Assembly (NCBI GenBank): GCA_000711775.1
Contig: ARYC01000574.1
Span: forward strand, 1-64,000
Origin: Oxytricha trifallax
Taxonomy: Eukaryota > Ciliophora > Spirotrichea > Sporadotrichida > Oxytrichidae
Reading direction: 5' to 3'
Length of the DNA: 64,000 nucleotides
The notes below the pieces were generated by a model. It ran no database searches. It saw nothing but the letters and a program-made list of their open reading frames with translations, and was not told where the DNA came from. The translations under genes were made by a program, and so were the position numbers. Shown piece after piece: positions 33,239 to 45,236 of this stretch; within the stretch, counting starts at the first letter, position 1; every line of letters begins with the position of its first letter.

Positions 33239-34288
33239 AAAAAACTCATTCAAAATTCTTATATGAGTTTTATATGTGTTATGATTGATATTGATATTAG
33301 AGTTTTAGGTCTACTTGAGATTATTGGAATATGTTTCCTATTTCAATTGTATTTTTATTTTGTGTTAGCATAGCAATTCTATGTGATTAATTTTGGACTA
33401 CTATTGACACTTAAGTAATTGATATAACAATTATCAATTATTACTTATAAAATTTTTATGGAATCTTCAATTCTCAATATGGTTTGTTTAGTTTTATAGT
33501 AATTTAACAAAAAGATTCCTTATTAAAATTGCTTATATTAAAAAAATTATACTCCAAATATAGCCTTACTATATTTGGAGGTCTTTCATAATTAAGTTTC
33601 CAATTTATTAGGAATATGATTTTTTAAATTTTAAATCTCAGTTATCCTAATTTTTAACTTAATAATTAAATCCTAAATTAATCTAAACCATTTAAGGATG
33701 ACCTTTAATTTAATAAATTTATTATATATTTACTCTATAAAACATTATTTTAAGATTGACATACATTTTCGCTCATTTTACCTCTAAATAATGGGTAAAC
33801 AGATTATTATTATTTAAAAATTTATCATTTTAGAAAAACTCAAATATCTCATTTTTTTATGCCAGAAATGCCGTCAAAATAGTTAATAAGCTCTAATACG
33901 AATTTTCAATTCTACATTTAAGAAAAAAGTAAAATAAAAAATTAATAAACCTTGTATCTTCAAATAAAATTTTGCTTAAATATCAAAAATTATCCTTGAT
34001 TGATAATTTAAATTCACAAAAAATAATTGAAATATATGATCGTTTATAAAAATGTTGAAAATATTTGAAAGTAATGTTTTAAAATTAAACATTTCATTTT
34101 TAAATTCTTAAATACATATTATTAGTTATTTTTATACATAGGGAATACAACTAAAGTTCTTTCAGAAATATAAATTATATTTTTAATTTAATGAAAAAGA
34201 TGGTTTTTAATAAAAACAGATACCCTAACAAGAACATAACCATATCAATAAAAATACATATAAAACTCATTCGTAGTTTTAGGTTATT
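33239..34288. mobile_element. Short non-autonomous TBE derivative (worn)
   Basis: Left end GAGTTTTATATGTGTTATGA (33265) and right end AAATACATATAAAACTCATT (34252) are the inverted subterminal repeats of the mini-TBE group; the C4A4 tips are degraded. Interior matches the element at 50741 (TGTGTTAG, AATTCTATGT and GTCTTTC.TAATTAAGTT). About 1.05 kb, no gene. Confidence 0.65.
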
Positions 34289-34779
34289 ATTAAGTTTTTT
34301 GGGGTTAGCTTAAAATTTATATATGAATGATTCAGAAATATTTCAAAAATTTTGTCCAGGTGCAATAACGAGATCTATAGCAGAATTAAATTAGATTAAA
34401 TTAAGAGTCACTTTGGATTTGTAAACTGCAATGATTTTACTAATTAAAATTAATAAAATACGTTTTTTTTAATTTTCAAAAATCGAATGTATTCATTCAA
34501 TATTAATTTTTCAATTAAAAAAATCATGATTTTGATTAAAAATCAATATATATATTAACATCTTATTTCCTTTTGTTAAATTTCTATACGTGTTTGAAAT
34601 CTAATTAATTATCATTGTATCTAATAAATATTATCCTAAAATTTTCATTTTATTAGTATATAAATTTTTATATGATAAAAAACTAAGAAATTAATTTCAA
34701 AGTAAATTATTTATAAAGAGTCATTAAGCTAAAATAGATAAATCAATTTTAGTTAAACTCTAAGAAATCTTAGATAAAT

Positions 34780-35040
34780 AAGTGAGAATTAAAAAATGAG
34801 TCTGAATTTCCTGATGAAATACTAAAAAGTATGTAAATATGAATCTGAATTAAAAACACAAAAAATTTTTTGAACAAGACCTCAAGTAATTTGGTTAGAG
34901 AAAAAAGTAAGGGAGAATTTTGAAGAAGAGAAATATTTTTAAAATATATCGATGAAGGAAAATATTTTGAGGAAACTCTAGAATGAAATATTGCCTTTAA
35001 ATAATTTTCTGCTTTTTCCCATTTATAATCTGTATTTTAA
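34780..35040 (+). other. Weak coding-like stretch inside an IES
   Basis: Plus-strand fragments such as MSLNFLMKYQKVCKYESELK and NFEEEKYFQNISMKENILRK read naturally but change frame three times. Could be a decayed gene fragment. The remainder of 34289-35631 is AT-rich with nothing else seen. Confidence 0.25.
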
Positions 35041-35631
35041 AATATTAAATTTAATTTCTCATATCATTTATATTCTTTTTTTTAAATAGGTCTATCTTTT
35101 ACATTTATTCTTACTATTTTCTATCAACAAATAAGATATACTTGAATAAATTCTGGTTTTGTATTGAATTCTTTTAACTTATAGAAATTTACTTTGAGAT
35201 TTTATTTAAATTATCAACATTTTCTTAAACATCTTAATGAAAATTCTAATTGAATAGAGTTATTTTATATATTTAAATGTAAATATTTTATTTAGTATAT
35301 ATACCAAAAATGATATGGTATAACTGTAACTTTTTATGTTCAGTTTGTAGAGTATGTCAGTTTAAAATACTTAACTATAAGTTTAAATCTCAGTAAATAT
35401 ATTTATATTTTTATAAACGAGTTCATAATATATTAGAAAAATGAATAACTAAATGTTTTTATTAAATTGAATTCCACAATCAATTAAATGCTAAAGTTTT
35501 AGTGCTTTTAATTATTTCAGTTTTAATGGTAAAATAATTAAAATTTTGATAAGATTCTTCTTATTACTAGATAATTTATTATAAATTACTATATTAATTT
35601 GTAACTTAATAGAATCAATTATATTTATTGC

Positions 35632-35741
35632 TCTAGTGGTAAGGTACTCTGTTTCCATCTCTGGGGTGATCTCTTACCAAGCCATCTGCTTGTTCAACTT
35701 ACTGTTAGATACGAACATTGTCTCCGGTATCATTCAATAAA
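35632..35741 (-). CDS. MDS 9
   Basis: Encodes LLNDTGDNVRIQQQVEQADG then LVRDHPRDGNRVPYHQSNK. Pointer CAATAAA at 35735-35741 shared with 40750-40756: joining gives SMAALYNLLNDTGDN in frame across a 5.0-kb IES. Confidence 0.85.
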
Positions 35742-35949
35742 GTATAAAATAATTAAAAATTAAATTAAATATATGTATTTTCATAAAAATGATAATAGTA
35801 AATCTAAAATAAATTTACTAATCTTTTACTCCTTATTTTATAATAAATATTATTGATAAATAAACATAGGAAAATTAGAGAAATAAATTATAAAATTTAT
35901 TAGCAAATTTTTAAAGAACTACAAAATATAATGCAAATAAGTTAACAAT

Positions 35950-37184
35950 CAAAAACCCCAAAACCCCTTAATCAGTTTTATATGTGTTTTGATTGATGTG
36001 GGTATTGTAGGGATTTGGGTTTCGTTTTGATTGATTTCAATTTTGATTATTGATTCAATGAAATATATAATATTCATGGTTGAGATTTTTATTCTTTTAT
36101 AATTTATTTTCCATACATCTATGTAAATATTATGTAGAAAATAATCAACTAAAAATATTAAAATAATATTGCATTATCTGTTTTCTTTTCTTGCTTAATT
36201 AAACTATCTAAATTTTATGAAAACTACTTTTTTTATAATTCCTTGAAACTCCATATTTTAAATACCATTGTTAAAATATATATATATATATCTATATATA
36301 TATTTAATAATTTAGTATATTTATACCAATTAGATTTTGAACCGAATTGGAACTTTTCCATTTAAATCTCATTAGTTTAAAACTAGGTACTAATTAGTTT
36401 TGTTACTATTAATTTTTTACTAAATAAAATTAAGCTAATTTAGTACCAGTACTGATTAAATATAAAAAAATTTAGGACTAATTTAATTGAATTTAATTGG
36501 TTATAATGGAAATCCATCTCTTAAATTTGTTATATTTCTCCATTTTTTTCTTTTTGTGGGTTTGACCTCCTATAAGACACTCAAATTTAATAAGTGTCTA
36601 AAAAAGTTACACAGATTATTAATACAAAATTTTAATATTAATATCCATTTATAATACTTCTGGAACAAAAATATTATATGTATGTGACTAAAAATCACCT
36701 TAAAATAACTTATTTTATGTATACTTTTTTTTTCATTTAACTTTTGTTACCAAATCTAATTGTATTGGATGATAAATGATAATTTAGTACGTAAACTAAA
36801 AAAACGAAGGTGTTTAATTGAAGTTGAGAAATAATTAATGACGAAAATTTCAAAAATATTTGTGCAGTAAATGCCAATTTTTATAAAATGAGGCAATCAT
36901 CAAATTTCTTAAAGTCAATCAGCTAAAGTGATGTCTTATAAATAAAATGTAAAAAAGGAAAAAAATATCAATCAAACTTATCTTTTTAAAATAAAAATGC
37001 TATAACATTTATATAAATATGATATCTTATAGGTAGTTTATTAAAAACTAGGTCATAATATACTTTCATATTTTCATAACTAGAGTGAAAATGATGCTTC
37101 ATAACTTAAATAAAACCTAATCCCCAACACTACCCTCATCAATCAAAACACATATAAAACTCATTAAGGGGTTTTGGGGTTTTG
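35950..37184. mobile_element. Short non-autonomous TBE derivative (well preserved)
   Basis: Ends CAAAAACCCCAAAACCCC (35950) and GGGGTTTTGGGGTTTTG (37184), with ~75-bp inverted repeats (GTTTTATATGTGTTTTGATT / AATCAAAACACATATAAAAC). All three genes are gone, but 36325-36620 keeps the TBE central region: ACCAATTAGATTTTGAACC, GGTACTAATTAG, TAGTACCAGTACTGATTA and GTTTGACCTCCTATAAGA, matching 5745-6005. 1.24 kb. Confidence 0.85.
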
Positions 37185-37351
37185 ATTTTCCAACTTAGAT
37201 AATATAATTTTTTAAAAAAATATATTTAATTATTTTCTAATTTATCATAATAGCAATAAGAGTTTACAATAAAGTCTTTAATTTCCATAGTAATAACCAA
37301 ATTCATTTGAAATCTTAAAATATCTTAATTGGATATTAAATTACTATGTAA

Positions 37352-38066
37352 TTAAAACTTCAAACCTTTAATGAAACTTAATTAATTTATTGATGAGTTT
37401 AATGTTGAGAATAGGGTTTATATCTATTTTAGAAATTATGGAAAGTATTTTAGAACTATTTTTTTTTAATATTTAATTAGTATGTTTTTTTTTATTTATA
37501 AAAAAATAGTGCGTTTTATATTGAAAAAGTAAGTTTGAGTTTAATTTTTTCTTCTTTACGTTTCTTAAATATGTTTAAAATTAATTTGTACTATTGCTAA
37601 ATTAGTTTAAATTTTTTTGGTACTAATTTAATAGTTCCAAAACTAAACTAGTACCTAATGTTTAACTAATATTGTTAAATATAAAAGCTCTAGTTAAATT
37701 CAAAACTTTATTTGGACCTTATACTGAAAAAAATTAAAAATGATAGTACAAATTATTATTTTTTAGAGTTTGATTTAATTATAATAAGATGGCTTCACAA
37801 AGTTTATTTATTATATATAGGTAAGTTAAGCAACAATTTCATGGACTATTATTTAAAATTTCCTATTGGAATAATTACTATTTAACATTAATGAAGATGT
37901 AGCAATGATATAAATAAAAGAATAAAAATCATAATCATGAAAATAATAGATACTTTGAATCATGCATATAACATGAAATTAATCAAGAAGAATCCTTAAT
38001 CCTCAACAAAATTAGCCTTATCAATCAAAATATATTTAAAACTGATAAAGGGTTTTTGGAATTTTG
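37352..38066. mobile_element. Probable shorter mini-TBE
   Basis: Clear right end (CAATCAAAATATATTTAAAAC at 38021, then GGGTTTTTGGAATTTTG). A worn left end near 37352 (AAAACTTCAAACC). Interior 37600-37660 resembles the inverted TBE centre (TTGGTACTAATTTAATAG, CTAGTACCTAAT). Confidence 0.45.
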
Positions 38067-38554
38067 ATTTTAAATTTTATTAGATAAATTAGTTAAAACT
38101 ATAATTCAAAATTATTAAATAGTTAATTGATTTAGTAAAAATTGACTTTTATTGGTGATCTTGATAAATTAAAGTAATTATTTTATGATATATTTTTAAA
38201 TAAATAATTTAAATATAATTTTGTATTAATTATATATTTTTTAATTGTAAGGGCCTGCCAAATAAAATTAATTTAATATACCAATAATTTTAATTAAAAG
38301 TCGAACTAAAATAAGTAAAGATTAAATTAAAAAATTATAATAAATAAGTCTAAATATTTTTTTTGTTTTTTAAAATAACATATTTTTATATACAATTATA
38401 CAAGAAAATTTTTTAAAAAAAAATATAAGTGTATTAATGATCTAACCTAGATGGCCTCTAAAAAATATTATATTTTAAAAGTAAAATATTCTAAATGATT
38501 TTTAATAAAATAATTGGGTATTGACATCCTTCACCCTACGGCACAATTAGCATG

Positions 38555-39848
38555 ATGGGTTCACACAAATCGTCAAGAACTCACAGATGACTTCATGAGC
38601 TCACTATTATAATATCTTGATAAACACTTCAATATTTTCAGTTTCAGAACACTTAAGTGGTGGCTGCCAATTTTTTTGAGCTTGAAAGTTATGTACCAAA
38701 ATTTAAATTATTAAGAAGGTGAAATGACTAGAATCATTTTATTTAAAACACATCTTAAAATTAAATTTAACTATGAGCTATACTTACTTATTTCCAGTTA
38801 AATATTATAAATGTTCTTTATAATAAACATTTTAACACATTTAATTTCTATATTTTTTTAAATATACAGCATTTTCATTTCATAATTCAAAAATTTTTTA
38901 AATAAACTCGATGAATTTAGTTAGTTCAATTCACTCATAAAAATATAAAACAAAAAATAGAATTTAATGGTAATGGTAATTAGGAACTTGTCTAATTAAC
39001 ATAATTAATTACTATTAAAAATTACATTGTTAATGATTTAGTTATTTATGTCATTGAAGTAAATTAAAAAAAAAATTAAAAATACTAAATAAGTTGCCAA
39101 TTTATAATTTGTTAAACAATCAAATTAATTCTTAAGTAATAATCAATCTCCTTAGGATATAAAATGTGAGGAAAAATCAAAATTCATGATAATATTTGTA
39201 CATTCATATTCGGTTAGTTTTTTAAAAAATAATTGAATCTTCATAATTCTAAATGATTTTAAAGAGTTTCTAGAGTATTTAATAGTTTAGCACCACAAAA
39301 ATCATTATTTTATATTATACTAAATATTGTAGAACATGAATTGACTAATAATTTAAATGATCATTGATGAATAAACATTATTTTGCATTATATTACTTAA
39401 TAAAATTTGTATTATAAAATACTATGATATTAATGCTCATTAAATGTTAACTTTTTTATTTATAATAAATTAAGTTAATTTTTAAATAAAAACTTCAAAT
39501 TCTTAATATTATAAATATTAAAATTATTTTGAAACTAATGAAATGATTATATGTAATGCTTATTTTTTTACATACAAAAAGTTATATAACAAAGGAAACT
39601 TCAACGAAATATGGTAGATTAATTGAAAAGTAATGTTTTTTACTTGTAAATAGTTCTTAATATAATATTCTTTGGATACTATCTAATTAAAAACGCATCT
39701 AATAATTATGATAATAAATAAAGGAACTTTGTCCTTAACAGAGCGATTAGATAAAAGAAAGTGTTTTTAATTACAAAAATCTTACGAAGTATTTATCAAA
39801 ATATTATAATTGTGAGCTAATGAAGTCATCTGTGAGTTGATGGAAAAA
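38555..39848. mobile_element. Element with ~75-bp inverted repeats
   Basis: Left AACTCACAGATGACTTCATG (38569) and right CTAATGAAGTCATCTGTGAG (39818) are inverted, the match covering 38555-38635 with 39775-39848. The 1.2-kb interior is AT-rich without coding sequence. Confidence 0.55.
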
Positions 39849-40059
39849 TAACTAAAAACTTTATATAGCTCAATTAGGGTAGGGCTATCTCGAGGGATCT
39901 TAAAATTTTTGACAAATATTTTTTCCAATTTTTAAAACTAACCAAATAAATTATTTCATTTAATAGGCCATGGAGACTATCAATTATGATTCTGAGTATC
40001 TAATAAACCATTTAGTAATATTTTTGTATTAAATTTATTATCATAAAATGATTAAAAAA

Positions 40060-40660
40060 ATAGAAAAAAGTTATCATACATTGACTTGATGTTTTTATCA
40101 ATTGCTCTCTGAATTTAATCATATAAATATGAAAACTTTCCTTTAAAATTAAACTGTAAAATAAAATATTACTTTTTCTCTTATGACAGTATAAAGTGTA
40201 ACCATTATTTATAAAAAAAGGAATATAGAAATTAAAAAGATACGCATGTCTGAATACTTTGTATGAAATATTATTGTTGTCAAGGAATTTTGCCCAAAGC
40301 ATCAAAGTATTCAAATAGCAGAGGTAGCAGTATGAGGTTGAAATAAATTAAATTTTGTGTATGATATTTTCTAGTGCTATATTTAAATATTAAACAGTTA
40401 ACAAAAGTTTTACACAGCAGTAGAGCAATCTTGTGCAAAACTTTAGCTATACCTGCACAATCTTGGACTAATATGACTTATTTTATATTAAAACTAGTAC
40501 GTACCAAAGCATAAACAGGAAATCTAAATATTTTTCAATAAATAGATTCTATATTCACTTATTTCTATTTCTTATTTACTAACATAATATTAAACCATAT
40601 ATATCCTACGAAAATAAATTACTCTAAATTATAATTTAAGTGTTTGAGGCTTAAATTAAA
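40060..40660 (-). pseudogene. TBE transposase remnant with decayed right end
   Basis: Minus strand matches the full-copy transposase from the N-terminus to about residue 170 at DNA level, for example AAAGATACGCATGTC against GAGATACGCATGTC and TCAATTGCTCTCTGAATTTA against TAATAGCTCTCTGCATTTA. Many breaks. No intact terminal repeat; 40600-40660 is vaguely like a TBE right end. Confidence 0.7.
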
Positions 40661-40749
40661 CTAAATTATTAGAATTTGATTTTAATACATTTTTTTTATT
40701 GAAAATGAAATCTTTTAGAGATATTTAATTTTTATATTTTATTTATTAC

Positions 40750-40835
40750 CAATAAATTATATAAAGCTGCCATGGATCTTGATCTTTGGGTCTCGTCATG
40801 TCTCTGTTTGCTCATGGGGTACAAGATTAAAATAA
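40750..40835 (-). CDS. MDS 8
   Basis: Encodes YPMSKQRHDETQRSRSMAA then LYN. The Met could be the real start, in which case MDS 1-7 belong to something else; no stop separates it from upstream, and AAAATAA (40829-40835 and 43881-43887) joins it in frame to MDS 7. Strong pointer CAATAAA to MDS 9. Confidence 0.75.
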
Positions 40836-40937
40836 AATTTCATAAAATTAAGTGTAAATAAAAAGATCATAATACTAGAGGAATACAATTGAATTTGAAA
40901 ATTTAATAATAATTAGATTATAAACAAACAAATTTTT

Positions 40938-41222
40938 GACAGTTGAAATAGGCCAATTTAAATGATATTGGGTTCATTCGATAGAGAATTTAAAATTTGA
41001 TGGACCTATCTATAGATGGTATTTATATTATTGCAGCGAGGGATTGAGATACCACGACTTCAATGTGGGGATAAATTATTGAATTTAGATGTGATTAATT
41101 AAAGTCGAGTTATCACACTCTATAGATGTTATAGAATAGTACCGTCAAAAATGAAGACTAGCTAATATTAAAATTTTATCGAATGAGTCCAAGATCGTTT
41201 AAATTGGCCAAATTTAACTGTT
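40938..41222. mobile_element. MITE with ~48-bp inverted repeats
   Basis: Left GGCCAATTTAAATGATATTG...TTCATTCGATAG and right CTATCGAATGAG-like inverse (TTTATCGAATGAGTCCAAGA, TTTAAATTGGCC). 285 bp, non-coding. A second copy lies at 29350. Confidence 0.75.
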
Positions 41223-41456
41223 AGTTAATTTTTAATTGAATTATAATTAATTTTGCAAATTAAAATGTATTCTTATGATAATAAAAGTATTTAAAAATTA
41301 TAGTTTTAATAATTATTTTGATATTTTTTATTCCTTTCTATTATGAATTATTTTTAAAATATAGTAAAATTATATTTTTCTATAATTTATACATTAAACT
41401 TTCCATTTAATCATATTTAGTTAGCTATTATTTTCTACAGAAATGTAAGTGAAAGA

Positions 41457-41575
41457 TTAAAAACCCCAAAACACCTTAATGTAATTTTCAATTGCTTTGA
41501 TTTTTAAAAATTTGAGTATGAATTTAATGATAGAAAAATTAAACAAGCTTATGTAGTCTATTTATGATTAAAATT
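41457..41575. mobile_element. Solo TBE left end with start of transposase
   Basis: AACCCCAAAACACCTTAATG then TTGCTTTGATTT, followed by ACAAGCTTATGTAGTCTATT, which matches the transposase start of the 30.6-kb copy. Sequence is unrelated after about 41575, so the element is truncated. Confidence 0.65.
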
Positions 41576-41879
41576 ATATATAGTCTACCCCTAATAACCT
41601 ACTCCTTCCCCATAAATAACCATCATTCAACAGCACTCTTTGAAAACCAACTCTCCATCCCTTTACCATACCCATTCCTTTCCTCCTTAAAACATTCCCA
41701 TTAATCATATACATTCATGGCAGTTTATAAATGAAATATAAAATATACTTTCATAATTACTTAATATGCTAAGAAAATACCAATACGATAATATTATTAT
41801 TACTTTTTTATGAGTTTCAGCACTTTCAATAACATTTTTACAATACAATTGTATGACAATGTGAATTTATTCTATTTCC
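41576..41879. other. Pyrimidine-rich tract and AT-rich DNA
   Basis: 41580-41705 has strong strand bias (C/T with very few G; blocks such as CTACCCCTAATAACC and CCATCCCTTTACCATACCC). No gene; similar C-rich sequence recurs at 46370 and 62785. Confidence 0.5.
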
Positions 41880-42236
41880 TCTTAGATTCATTCTTCTGCA
41901 TGCTGGTTAAAGTATTTCTTGCCAAGTTTAGTTGATTACCTTAAATTTGACTTACTTCAGCTGCTTCAATATACATGGCTAAATTCTTTTTAGATCTAGC
42001 CAACTTCTATATGATTTTCTAATATTATTTTTTTTGAAACTTTAATAAAGTCATCCACACATTTTGACACAAGAATCACTTTTTGGCACCCTTAAAATCA
42101 ATATAGAATTAAGCCTAACTCTAGATAGATTTATGGAAGCTGTATCTAAAACGAATTCAATTGTCTCGATCAACTATAAAATAGGAAGCCGCAAGAAAAG
42201 TTCAACTGGCCTTAAAACGAGTGATTACAATTAAAT
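41880..42236 (-). pseudogene. Coding remnant with short V-ATPase a-subunit similarity
   Basis: Minus strand, in successive frames: LFLRLPILQLIETIEFVL then DTASINLSRVRLNSILI, then CVDDFIKVSKKIILENHIEV, then ARSKKNLAMYIEAAEVSQIQ and GNQLNLARNTLTSMQKNESK. The first part lines up with the V-ATPase a-subunit signature ETIEFVLG..SNTASYLRLW at about half of its positions; the later part does not match that family. At least two frame breaks. Identification is tentative. Confidence 0.4.
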
Positions 42237-42449
42237 TATTTTTTATTAATGTTGTAGACATTACATAAATAAATAAATATAACTTTTAAAAATATAAGTC
42301 TCTTTAATCACCGTCTTTTAATAAATTTCATTATGTGGTGTGATAAATTTTATCTTTTTATTTCTTTTTATAAATAGGATGGTTTATTCACATTTTATTT
42401 TTAATTTGTTTATCAACCATGAATATGTTAAAATTATGTTAATTTAATG

Positions 42450-42481
<32 letters not shown>

Positions 42482-42959
42482 ACAATGCTTTAATTTATCT
42501 ATAATATTGATAATTTAAAAAATAGTAAATATTAGAAAAAATATCTTAGATAAATAATGAAGTAACTGCAATTATTCGAGATTATTTAATGCTAATTAAG
42601 TACATGTTAATTAAAAAATAACATTTGATTGAGGTATTTCCACATTGTTACAATTAAATAAATTTAAGCAAACTATAAAAATTAAAATATATAAACAATT
42701 AGTTTTCATAATAATTTGAAAAAAGAGTGAAATAATAATAGTTCAATATATGCTATTATGATTTTTAATTCTTTTTATTTTATTCAACTTAACTTACAAA
42801 AATATTTGATAAGAAATTTGAAAAATAAATTTTATAATTGTCTGGAAAAAAATGAAATAAATATATTTAAAATTTTTGCTTGAAGTAAAAATTTGATTAA
42901 TGAATTAAAGTATTTCAAAATATTAACGTTCTTAAAGATAAATATAAATTAAAAGTATA
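42237..42959. other. AT-rich IES DNA
   Basis: Contains a (TA)n run near 42452-42481; nothing else seen. Confidence 0.4.
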
Positions 42960-43548
42960 TGGGTAAGCATTCTAATGAAATTTTTTATCTTTTAGTTTAA
43001 GAGTTTTCAATTTAAGAGAAATAATTTACTTCAACATAACCTTAAGATTGGAAGTATCAAAACTAAGGAGCTTCATAGTAACAATAGGCAATCATTCAGA
43101 TAGTTGGATGGATCTTTCAGTAGAAAATGTAATCTCTGACAGTAATGATAAAATAGTGTGATATGACTCGATTAGCTCCTTTTAGTCTAGCTCGAAAAAG
43201 AATGGCATTCATAAAATAAGCAGAATTCAAATAAAACAAGACGTTTCAATCAACAAAATAAATTGCAAAATAGAATATAAAAATTCTAACTCAAGATTAA
43301 ATCAATTAATAAATTTTAGAAATAGAGGTAAAGTAAAATAAACGTTAGGCCTCTATCTAAAATTTTGGAAATGCCTTTCGCTTGATTAAATTAAGTTAAT
43401 TACTTTTTATTTAACATTAAATACAATAACAAATTCAATTCTTAACAAAATCTCAACAAATTAAAGCACTAAAAAATCTACTGAAGGTTTATGGTTATTA
43501 ATTGTTTAAGAATATATATTTACGTTGGATTTTGATTCCAATAAATGA
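42960..43548 (+). CDS. Unidentified plus-strand coding block inside an IES
   Basis: Open in the ciliate code except for one TGA at 43159-43161: FNLREIIYFNITLRLEVS, LRSFIVTIGNHSDSWMDLS, VENVISDSNDKIV, then YDSISSFQSSSKKNGIHKIS, NKINCKIEYKNSNSRLNQLI and TLGLYLKFWKCLSLDQ, running to TGA 43546-43548. Opposite strand to the dispersed locus and inside its MDS 7/8 IES, so presumably a germline-limited gene or element gene. No domain recognised. Confidence 0.45.
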
Positions 43549-43880
43549 AATTTAAATATTTATCAATATTACCTTCTAAATAGATGATTTAAAATTAAAA
43601 ATTTTGGTAAAGAAATCCATTTCACCAACACCACTATTTCAAAATAATAATAATAATATTCTTATTTGTTAATGTTAATTGATAAGATTATGGAATATTT
43701 ATTTTTAAATTACTTTTTATATAATGTTTTGAATTTTAAATTATTAATTAAAATATTTCTTAAATAAAGATATTTTTACTTTACCTGAAAATGATTAGAT
43801 TTAGAAAATGTCATCAAGAAAAATGTTATTAATAATTAAATAAAATCTTTCTCAAAAAGATGATTAAAAAATTTTTTAAA

Positions 43881-43973
43881 AAAATAATATAATTCATTTA
43901 TTAACTTAAATTATTATGTTGACTTACATCTTGATCATCAGATGGTTGTGCTCCTTGATATAATAAAATAATT
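43881..43973 (-). CDS. MDS 7 (tentative)
   Basis: Encodes LLYQGAQPSDDQDVSQHNN. Joins MDS 8 in frame through the 7-bp AAAATAA. Upstream pointer AATT is too short to be convincing. Confidence 0.5.
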
Positions 43974-44176
43974 TATTATGATATATTCTTTTTTTTAAAA
44001 AATACATGGATTAGTTAGTTTAAAGAAAATCTCTAATATTTGTTATCAATTATATTGATTTAAAATATATTTGTAAGTCTCATTTTAAATCAATTAAATC
44101 ATCTATAATATGGCTTAAAAGCATTATATTATAATAGAGTCTATAATTTTTATAAGAATATCTTTATTTAAAACAG

Positions 44177-44470
44177 TTGAATCGAACTTCCCCCATAGAG
44201 AATATTTTTAATTTGTAGTATGATAGAGTTTTAAGCATTGAGTTTTAAATGAAAATAAATTAGCTGAGTCGCTCAATAGTTTTCGAGACATTACCCAAAT
44301 AAAATCATCTTTTACAGTAATTTTATATAAAAGATGATTTTATTTGGGTCATGTCTCGAAAACTATAGAGCGACTTATCTAGTTTTTTTTTCATACAATA
44401 CACAATACTTAAAACTCTATCAGACTACATTAAAAATATTCTCTATGGGGGAAGATTGATTCAATTGCTT
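44177..44470. mobile_element. Foldback element, near-perfect palindrome
   Basis: Arms of ~130 bp: CATAGAGAATATTTTTAATT with AAAAATATTCTCTATGGGGG, and CCCAAATAAAATCATCTTTT with AAAAGATGATTTTATTTGGG, around a ~15-bp loop. Lies inside the MDS 6/7 IES. Confidence 0.85.
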
Positions 44471-44614
44471 GGTGTATTTATACTTTTTCTACTATTGTTT
44501 TTATGTACAAAAAATAATGATTACTGTATATATTTAATAATATTAACATTTTTAAAAATCATAATTTTTTGATTAGTATTTTATAATTAATTTCAAATTA
44601 ATTTTCAATATGTA

Positions 44615-44695
44615 AATTATTATTTTAAATTCAAAGATCATATTATATTTTAATTAAAATTGATTGCGTCTTGATCTTGCCTGTATTATTTTAAT
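44615..44695 (-). CDS. MDS 6 (tentative)
   Basis: Encodes IIQARSRRNQFQLKY. TTTTAAT at 44689-44695 and 45058-45064 joins it in frame to MDS 5. The block is small and one other frame is also open. Confidence 0.4.
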
Positions 44696-45057
44696 TTCAA
44701 CTTATATAAAATTATTTCATTTTAATTAATCTTAATTTTTTTTCTTTTAAAGATTCCTTTTTTTTTATTTTTAAATGAAAAAATTAGATGCTCAAATTAT
44801 TTAATTGTTTACTATTATTAATATTTACTGGAATATTTTTTAAACACTTATTTTTTAGTTTTAAAAAATTAACATTTATGAATTTTTTTTTAATTTAAGA
44901 GATTGATTTAATAATGTTTAACTTTAATTAATAGATAGTTTATTTATTCAATATTAATCTATACTCAAATATAAATGTGGAATATATAGTAATACTTTCT
45001 TAATATATTTTGGATTAGATTTTTATTTTTCAAATAATTTATCATTTTAAAAATTTG
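44696..45057. other. IES between MDS 5 and 6 (tentative)
   Basis: About 0.36 kb, AT-rich, nothing else seen. Confidence 0.35.
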
Positions 45058-45166
45058 TTTTAATAATTAATAATATTAATATAAGAATTGCCGTAGGTTG
45101 CAATGTAGACTGCCTTCTTTGCTATAAGACTTAATGTGGTGTCAGTAAAAGTATAAAATTATAAAA
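45058..45166 (-). CDS. MDS 5 (tentative)
   Basis: Encodes LLTPHQVLQQRRQSTLQPTA, the same Q/R/S style as the core of the locus. Bounded by TTTTAAT and by TTATAAAA (45159-45166). Confidence 0.55.
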
Positions 45167-45179
45167 ATTAGTTATAAAA
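45159..45179 (-). other. Candidate 13-bp IES with 8-bp pointer TTATAAAA
   Basis: TTATAAAA occurs at 45159-45166 and 45172-45179, separated by five bases. Loss of 13 bp brings the frame of MDS 4 (SPPHERLNLNRIKF) into the frame of MDS 5 (LLTPHQVLQQRR). Confidence 0.5.
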
Positions 45180-45236
45180 TTTGATTCTATTCAAGTTTAG
45201 TCTTTCATGAGGTGGAGAGACAATACCATTTAAATT
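45172..45236 (-). CDS. MDS 4 (tentative)
   Basis: Encodes LNGIVSPPHERLNLNRIKF. ATTTAAATT (9 bp) at 45228-45236 and 46204-46212 joins it in frame to MDS 3. Confidence 0.55.

Noticed and set aside
40012-40314. 100-codon hydrophobic ORF
   Set aside because: The DNA aligns with the TBE transposase; this ORF is an accidental open stretch in a broken copy.
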